This document shows positions 7,021-11,059 of a stretch of 11,059 nucleotides of DNA, one piece after another. Positions within the stretch are counted from its first letter, which is position 1; the number at the start of each line of letters is the position of its first letter. This DNA comes from Candidatus Omnitrophica bacterium CG1_02_40_15 (lineage in GTDB: Bacteria; Omnitrophota; Gorgyraeia; Gorgyraeales; Gorgyraeaceae): the NCBI GenBank assembly GCA_001871815.1, contig MNVP01000054.1, forward strand, positions 1 through 11,059, read 5' to 3'. Made by a program: the position numbers and the translations under genes. The notes beneath the pieces are model-generated. The model saw only the letters and a list, made by a program, of their open reading frames with translations, did not search any database and was not told the origin of the DNA.

Positions 7021-7055
7021 AAGTTGATACTTTGACATTGTCATGGTGTCAACTT
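7021..7055. repeat. Palindromic element P6 after tpiA
   Basis: Arms AAGTTGATAC (7021-7030) and GTGTCAACTT (7046-7055) pair with one G-T wobble. The core holds the small palindrome TGACATTGTCA (7033-7043). That core, read on the other strand, matches TGACAATGTC in the element at 9261-9303, whereas the arms differ. It lies 8 bp after the tpiA stop. Confidence 0.75.
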
Positions 7056-7068
7056 ACAAAAAGCTTTG

Positions 7069-7155
7069 TTGGTGAAAGGTTGAAGGCGTTAGGTTAAAAG
7101 TTAAAAAACATATTTTGAACAGGCTTTTCACCTTAAACCTAAAACCTTAATCCAA
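7069..7155. repeat. Long degenerate inverted repeat before secG
   Basis: GTTGG (7069-7073) and CCAAC (7151-7155) form the outermost pair. Within them GGTGAAAGG (7071-7079) and CTTTTCACC (7124-7132) are near complements, and the two halves carry AGGTT (7091-7095) and AACCT (7136-7140) units in opposite orientation. Pairing is broken by several mismatches and alternative registers exist. It fills most of the tpiA/secG spacer. I see no gene and no good promoter in this stretch. It could be a decayed element of the same kind as its neighbours. Confidence 0.45.
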
Positions 7156-7179
7156 CATTGATATTTAAAAGGAGCTACA

Positions 7180-7566
7180 ATGTATTCTATTCTGACAGTA
7201 GTTCACGTAATCATAAGTCTTTTTTTAATAGCTGTAATATTATTACAGGCAGGTAAAGGCGGAGGCCTTGCAGATACATTTGGCGGCTCTCAGATGCAGA
7301 ATCTTTTTGGCACAAAGAGCACCACTGTCCTTACCAAACTTACAGCTGTATGCGCCATAGGTTTTATAGTTACTTGTATTAGCCTTGCACTTATGTCCAG
7401 TCATCAAGCCAGGTCTATTGTAGATAATGCGAGAATACCAAGAACTGCGCCTGTATCTTTACCCCATGCTAATTCAGTATCGCAGGCTCAAAACGCAACG
7501 CCGCAAGCTCAAGTCCCAGCTCCAGCTGAACCAGCACAGCAGGGAGGCGCTAGCGAAGTTAAGTAA
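7180..7566 (+). CDS. secG: Preprotein translocase subunit SecG
   Basis: Small inner-membrane subunit of the SecYEG channel that stimulates SecA-driven export. 128 aa. First membrane helix at about residues 3-24 (MYSILTVVHVIISLFLIAVI), then the signature LLQAGKGGGLADTFGG, the conserved NLFGTKSTTVLTKLTA segment and a second helix at about residues 51-72. The tail from about residue 85 is rich in Ala, Gln and Pro and probably disordered, as in many SecG proteins. A clear AGGAG ribosome site (7170-7174) lies 5 nt before the ATG. The pgk-tpiA-secG order occurs in many bacteria, which supports the call. A strong hairpin with a T tract follows 40 bp after the stop. Confidence 0.95.
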   Translation: MYSILTVVHVIISLFLIAVILLQAGKGGGLADTFGGSQMQNLFGTKSTTVLTKLTAVCAIGFIVTCISLALMSSHQARSIVDNARIPRTAPVSLPHANSVSQAQNATPQAQVPAPAEPAQQGGASEVK

Positions 7567-7579
7567 TCTCATTATAGAT

Positions 7580-9262
7580 ATGAAAAAAATTACTGACAAT
7601 ATATTAGCCGTCCGCTTTAAGCGGACGGCCTTTTTATGGTATGGAATTTCAAAAACTGAAATTCCAACCACTGAAAATCGCTTAAAAAGTTATCGCAAAG
7701 CGATTTTCTTGTTTACAATTCTATTTTTACTGGGATTTACACCAGACTATGGGGATACTATAGTTATAGGATCTATAGGAGAGCCAAGGACCCTTGTGCC
7801 AATTTTGGCATCTGACAGCTCTTCTGGAACTATCTGCGGCCTTATTTTTAACGGCCTTGTAAAATACGATAAAGACTTGAATCTTGTAGGCGACCTTGCC
7901 GAGAAATGGGAGGTTTCACAGGACGGGTTAGAGATCACATTTTATTTAAGAAAGGAGATTAAATGGCATGACGGAGCGCCATTTACTTCGAAAGATGTAG
8001 AATTTACGTATAAAAGCTTGATTGACCCAAATGTAAGAACTCCATATGGCGGAGATTTTCAGATGGTAAAAAATCTTAAGGTTATAGATGATTACACATT
8101 AAAGGTTTTTTACAAAGAGCCTTTTTCTCCAGGGCTTGCGAGCTGGGGCATGAATATTATACCAGCGCATTTATTAGAAAAAGAAGATCTTAATACTACA
8201 AAATTTACAAGAAATCCTATCGGCACGGGGCCTTATAAATTTAAATTATGGAAGACAGGCGAAAGGGTGGAGCTTGTTTCGAATCACGATTATTTTGAGG
8301 GCAGGCCTTGTATTGACGGGTATATTTATAGGATTATACCGGACACAGCCACTTTATTTCTTGAATTAAGGGCCCAGGCAGTGGATTATACATCTTTGAC
8401 ACCCATACAATACAGGCGTCAGACAGAAACAGAATTTTTCAAAAAGAATTTCCAGAGGTTTAATTTTCCGAGCTTTGGGTATGCATACATGGGCTATAAT
8501 TTAAGCGACCCTAAATTTAAAGATGTGAATGTGAGACGCGCGATAAATTATGCTGTAAATAAAGATGAGATTATAAAGGGAGTGCTTCTTGGGCTTGGCA
8601 GGATTTCGACAGGGCCTTTTATACCAGAGTCCTGGGCATATAATAAAGATGTCTTACCTCTTGAATATAATCCTAAAAAGGCAAGAGAACTTTTAAGAGA
8701 AGCGGGCTGGCAGGATCAAGACGGCGACGGCATTTTAGAAAAAGATGGGATGAGGTTTTCATTCACAGTTATTACTAATCAGGGTAATGACGAACGAAAA
8801 ATGGCGCTAGAGATAATACAGAGAAGGCTCAGAGAAGTAGGGATTGAGGTTAAGATAAAGATAATAGAGTGGAGCGCTTTTGTAAGCGAATTTATAGATA
8901 AAAGGCGGTTTGAGGCTGTTCTTTTGGGCTGGGGCCTGTCTTTGGATCCAGACATGTATGATATATGGCATTCCTCGAAAATAAAAGAGGGAGAATTTAA
9001 TTTTATTGGGTATTCTAATAAGGAAGTAGACAGGCTGCTTTTAGAAGGCAGGCGTACTTTTAATCAGGAAGAACGTAGGCGTATTTACCACAGGATACAT
9101 GAGATTTTATACGAAGACCAGCCTTACTTATTTTTATATGTCCCAGATGCTTTGCCGATATTAAATAGCCGTTTTAAAGGCATCGAAGTTGCGCCAAGCG
9201 GTATAGGTTATAATTTTATCAAGTGGTTTGTGCCTCGCAGCGAACAGCGCTACACCCGCTAA
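7580..9262 (+). CDS. ABC transporter solute-binding protein, family 5 (peptide/nickel type); start uncertain
   Basis: Periplasmic binding protein of the DppA/OppA (SBP_bac_5) family that hands a peptide or similar solute to the permeases encoded next. The mature part shows the family pattern: IGSIGEPRTLVPILASD, an IFNGLVKYD...GDLAEKWEVS block, LRKEIKWHDGAPFTSKDVEFTY, NPIGTGPYKFK, FKDVNVRRAINYAVNKDEI and NPKKARELLREAGW. A Sec-type hydrophobic core IFLFTILFLLGF (residues 42-53 counting from ATG 7580) follows basic RLKSYRK and has no lipobox Cys, so the protein is probably soluble in the periplasm. The start is a problem: ATG 7580 is the only ATG upstream in frame after secG, has no clear ribosome site and puts a 40-residue extension before the signal core. 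TTG 7709 lacks an RBS and the basic region. From 7580 it is 560 aa. Substrate unknown. Confidence 0.9.
   Translation: MKKITDNILAVRFKRTAFLWYGISKTEIPTTENRLKSYRKAIFLFTILFLLGFTPDYGDTIVIGSIGEPRTLVPILASDSSSGTICGLIFNGLVKYDKDLNLVGDLAEKWEVSQDGLEITFYLRKEIKWHDGAPFTSKDVEFTYKSLIDPNVRTPYGGDFQMVKNLKVIDDYTLKVFYKEPFSPGLASWGMNIIPAHLLEKEDLNTTKFTRNPIGTGPYKFKLWKTGERVELVSNHDYFEGRPCIDGYIYRIIPDTATLFLELRAQAVDYTSLTPIQYRRQTETEFFKKNFQRFNFPSFGYAYMGYNLSDPKFKDVNVRRAINYAVNKDEIIKGVLLGLGRISTGPFIPESWAYNKDVLPLEYNPKKARELLREAGWQDQDGDGILEKDGMRFSFTVITNQGNDERKMALEIIQRRLREVGIEVKIKIIEWSAFVSEFIDKRRFEAVLLGWGLSLDPDMYDIWHSSKIKEGEFNFIGYSNKEVDRLLLEGRRTFNQEERRRIYHRIHEILYEDQPYLFLYVPDALPILNSRFKGIEVAPSGIGYNFIKWFVPRSEQRYTR
7607..7635 (+). terminator. 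Rho-independent terminator after secG (lies inside the sbp open frame)
   Basis: GCCGTCCGC (7607-7615) pairs perfectly with GCGGACGGC (7621-7629) around TTTAA; two more A-T pairs can close the loop. After one C comes T5 (7631-7635). This is the best intrinsic terminator in the window and would end the pgk-tpiA-secG transcript. If the next gene starts at ATG 7580, the same bases encode AVRFKRTA in its N-terminus, so either that start or the terminator role needs rethinking. Confidence 0.8.
7643..7665. repeat. Hairpin in the sbp N-terminal region (9-bp arms)
   Basis: GGAATTTCA (7643-7651) and TGAAATTCC (7657-7665) pair perfectly around AAAAC. It lies 7 bp after the terminator T tract. Read in the sbp frame it encodes GISKTEIP, beginning at a codon boundary. 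Confidence 0.75.
7673..7708. repeat. Hairpin immediately before the sbp signal-peptide core (11-bp arms)
   Basis: GAAAATCGCTT (7673-7683) and AAGCGATTTTC (7698-7708) pair perfectly around a 14-nt loop. In the sbp frame it is exactly twelve codons, ENRLKSYRKAIF, and so supplies the basic region of the signal peptide. The right arm abuts the alternative TTG start at 7709. It is the third hairpin in about 100 bp. Confidence 0.75.
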
Positions 9263-9303
9263 ACAACTTTACATTTTGACAATGTCGATTTGTAAAGTTG
9301 TTT
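9261..9303. repeat. Palindromic element P7, 13-bp arms, sbp/dppB gap
   Basis: AAACAACTTTACA (9261-9273) and its exact complement (9291-9303) flank a 17-nt core containing TTTTGACAATGTCGATT. The left arm includes the last two bases of the sbp stop codon and the right arm abuts the GGGGGA ribosome site of dppB. The arms contain AACTTTACA/TGTAAAGTT as in P5; the core resembles that of P6. Its place between binding-protein and permease genes resembles the REP between malE and malF of E. coli, which stabilises the upstream message. Confidence 0.88.
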
Positions 9304-9316
9304 GGGGGAAGAAAAG

Positions 9317-10288
9317 ATGGGAAAGTATATCTTTAATAGGATTATTGGGTTAGTGGTGCTTTTATTGGGCATAACTATTATCACATTCAGCGTTATTCAT
9401 ATTGCGCCCGGGAGGCCTACTGATTTAGAAGCGCAGTTTAATCCTAAGGTTTCAATGGAGGCAAGAGAGAGAATAGCGCATTTATATGGCTTAGATAAAC
9501 CGCTAGGTATTCAATATATCGAATGGCTAAAAAGATTTGCAAGGTTTGATTTTGGCATTTCTTTTATGGATTCAAGGCCTGTAATGCAGAAGATATTGGA
9601 GCGCATTCCTATAACCCTTACAATAGAATTATTTTCAATTATTTTGATATTATTAATCGGTATACCAATAGGCGTTGGTTCAGCGGTTAAAGAAGGAAGT
9701 TTTTATGATAGATTTATGACAGTTTTTGTATTTATAGGTTTTGCAGTGCCGACTTTTTGGCTAAGCCTTATACTTATGGATTTTATAGGCGTAAGATGGG
9801 GGATATTGCCGATATCAGGGATAAAATCTTTGGAGTTCGAAAAGTTTGGCAATTTTGAGAAAATTATTGATATGTCAAAACATCTAATTCTCCCGGTGCT
9901 TGTTTCAGCTTTTGGAGGCCTCGCAGGTATATCAAGATATATGAGAAGCAGTATGTTGAATGTTTTAAAACAGGATTATATTCGAACAGCTAGAGCAAAA
10001 GGATTAAGCGAAAAAGAAGTGCTATATAAACATGCTTTGAAGAATGCGCTTTTACCTGTTGTAACTATATTGGGCTTATCTGTGCCAGGGCTTATAGGTG
10101 GCAGTGTTATTTTTGAATCTATTTTTAGCATTCCGGGTATGGGCAGGCTTTTTTATGAATCAGTGATGGCCAGGGATTATCCAGTGATAATGGGGGTTCT
10201 GGTTATTGGAGCAGCACTCACGCTTTTAGGAAACCTGTTGGCAGATATTTCATATGCGGCAGTTGATCCGAGGATAAAACTTGAATAA
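9317..10288 (+). CDS. dppB: ABC importer permease, DppB/OppB type
   Basis: Inner-membrane subunit of a peptide-type ABC importer, 323 aa, typical for DppB. It opens with GKYIFNRIIGLVVLLLGITIITF, the first membrane helix, then the periplasmic block HIAPGRPTD...RIAHLYGLDKPL and WLKRFARFDFGISF that marks this family. Several further hydrophobic segments follow. The EAA loop that docks the ATPase is at about residues 222-245 (RTARAKGLSEKEVLYKHALK) with the conserved Gly at 229, and the end reads DPRIKLE. ATG 9317 has GGGGGA (9304-9309) 7 nt upstream. TTG 9302 falls within the palindrome and is rejected. Its last eight bases overlap the next permease gene. The symbol reflects family, not proven substrate. 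Confidence 0.93.
   Translation: MGKYIFNRIIGLVVLLLGITIITFSVIHIAPGRPTDLEAQFNPKVSMEARERIAHLYGLDKPLGIQYIEWLKRFARFDFGISFMDSRPVMQKILERIPITLTIELFSIILILLIGIPIGVGSAVKEGSFYDRFMTVFVFIGFAVPTFWLSLILMDFIGVRWGILPISGIKSLEFEKFGNFEKIIDMSKHLILPVLVSAFGGLAGISRYMRSSMLNVLKQDYIRTARAKGLSEKEVLYKHALKNALLPVVTILGLSVPGLIGGSVIFESIFSIPGMGRLFYESVMARDYPVIMGVLVIGAALTLLGNLLADISYAAVDPRIKLE
10270..10274 (+). promoter_or_regulatory. Ribosome binding site that decides the TTG start of the DppC-like gene
   Basis: GAGGA sits 6 nt before TTG 10281, inside the end of dppB. There is no ATG nearby in this frame, and the protein from the TTG starts directly with the expected first membrane helix. Confidence 0.65.
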
Positions 10289-11059
10289 ATTAACTATTTT
10301 TGGGATATGTATTGTAGGATTTTTCATAATAATAGCTATTTTTGCGCCTATCTTAGCGCCTTATAATCCAGGACAGATTGATATTGAAAATATACTTACA
10401 GCGCCTTCGAGTTCGCATATTTTTGGGACAGACAGCCTGGGGAGGGATTTGTTTTCCAGAATGGTTTACGGGGCTAGAATATCTTTAATGGTAGGTTTTA
10501 TAGCAGTCGGCATTGCCAGTCTGATAGGCATAGCTCTTGGCGCAATAGCAGGCTATTACGGTAAATGGGTGGACAGTATTATCATGAGATTTATAGATAT
10601 AATGCTTTGTTTCCCGACATTTTTCCTGATACTGGCTGTGATTGCTTTACTTGAGCCAAGCATAATAAATATAATGGTAATAATAGGCGCTACGAGTTGG
10701 ATGGGCATGGCCCGGCTTATGCGCGTAGAGATATTGAGTTTGAAAGAAAGGGATTTTATATATGCTGAACGCTCAATTGGCGCAAGCGACTCAAGAATAA
10801 TTATCAGGCACTTAATCCCGAATGCAATGGCGCCGGTATTAGTGAGCATAACTCTTGGAATAGCAGGCGCTATTTTAGTAGAGTCAAGTTTGAGTTTTTT
10901 AGGCATAGGGGTTCAGCCGCCTATTCCAAGCTGGGGTAATATTCTTAGCGAAGGAAAAGCTGTGATGGGCGCTGGCTGGTGGATGATGCTATTTCCAGGT
11001 ATGGCGATTTTTATAACGGTGTTGGGATATAATTTACTGGGTGAGGGGATAAGAGAGAA
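10281..11059 (+). CDS. dppC: ABC importer permease, DppC/OppC type (3' partial)
   Basis: Second inner-membrane subunit of the importer, partner of the DppB-like protein. It starts at TTG 10281, overlapping the dppB end by 8 bp (TTGAATAA), and is open to the window edge with 259 full codons. The N-terminus reads NKLTIFGICIVGFFIIIAIFAPILAPYNP, a helix followed by the APxLAPY block of the family, then FGTDSLGRDLFSRMVYGARISL, the hallmark DppC/OppC segment. The EAA loop is at about residues 161-180 (YAERSIGASDSRIIIRHLIPN) with Gly 167, then GILVESSLSFLGIG-like sequence (read here as AILVESSLSFLGIGVQPP) and PSWGNILSEG. Only the last few tens of residues are missing. The overlap implies translational coupling. 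DppD/DppF-type ATPase genes would be expected next. Confidence 0.93.
   Translation, partial: MNKLTIFGICIVGFFIIIAIFAPILAPYNPGQIDIENILTAPSSSHIFGTDSLGRDLFSRMVYGARISLMVGFIAVGIASLIGIALGAIAGYYGKWVDSIIMRFIDIMLCFPTFFLILAVIALLEPSIINIMVIIGATSWMGMARLMRVEILSLKERDFIYAERSIGASDSRIIIRHLIPNAMAPVLVSITLGIAGAILVESSLSFLGIGVQPPIPSWGNILSEGKAVMGAGWWMMLFPGMAIFITVLGYNLLGEGIRE

Noticed and set aside
7427..7579. Binding-protein frame open from within secG (7427)
   Set aside because: It overlaps secG in another frame, lacks homology-like content, and the Sec signal core lies near 7703-7738.

Overview
The window is ordinary bacterial chromosome with every gene on the + strand. It is AT-leaning, uses many A/T-ending codons and has some GTG/TTG starts. 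The gene set is GuaB3, a DnaE-type replicase, Pgk-TpiA-SecG and a Dpp/Opp-type ABC importer whose binding protein has a Sec signal but no lipobox Cys. This suits a diderm bacterium, probably an uncultured lineage. The gene order and the many GTAGGG/GGGACAGG palindromes remind me of Omnitrophota-like genomes, but that is a memory-based inference with low confidence, and no rRNA or marker here settles it.

Layout: (1) 2-1141, 3' part of a CBS-less IMP dehydrogenase-family gene (guaB3), cut by the window start. (2) 1142-1296, a spacer holding two inverted repeats. (3) 1297-4764, dnaE, complete, carrying two nearly identical 30-bp palindromes inside the coding sequence. (4) 4765-5017, a palindrome, then a block of overlapping, mutually exclusive hairpins, then a clear sigma70-type promoter. 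(5) 5018-7566, pgk, tpiA and secG, the glycolysis-plus-translocase group, with a palindrome in each gap. (6) 7580-9262, a family 5 solute-binding protein whose open frame starts inside or upstream of a strong terminator-like hairpin. (7) 9317-11059, dppB-like and dppC-like permeases overlapping by 8 bp. The dppC-like gene starts at TTG 10281 and runs off the window.

How the genes work together: Pgk and TpiA are lower and middle glycolysis enzymes. SecG helps export proteins such as the binding protein that follows. The binding protein and two permeases form most of a peptide (or similar solute) importer; its ATPases should lie just past the right edge. GuaB3 and DnaE are nucleotide and replication housekeeping genes that share only direction with the rest.

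The unusual signal is a dense set of short palindromes. Every gene junction except dppB/dppC carries at least one, two sit in frame inside dnaE, and three run through the apparent N-terminus of the binding protein. Several are visibly related: the two dnaE copies match at 27 of 30 bases, the pgk/tpiA and sbp/dppB elements share outer arms but not cores, and the tpiA/secG and sbp/dppB elements share a core but not arms. This looks like a modular, mobile palindromic element family that tolerates landing in genes, comparable in behaviour to the Rickettsia palindromic elements.
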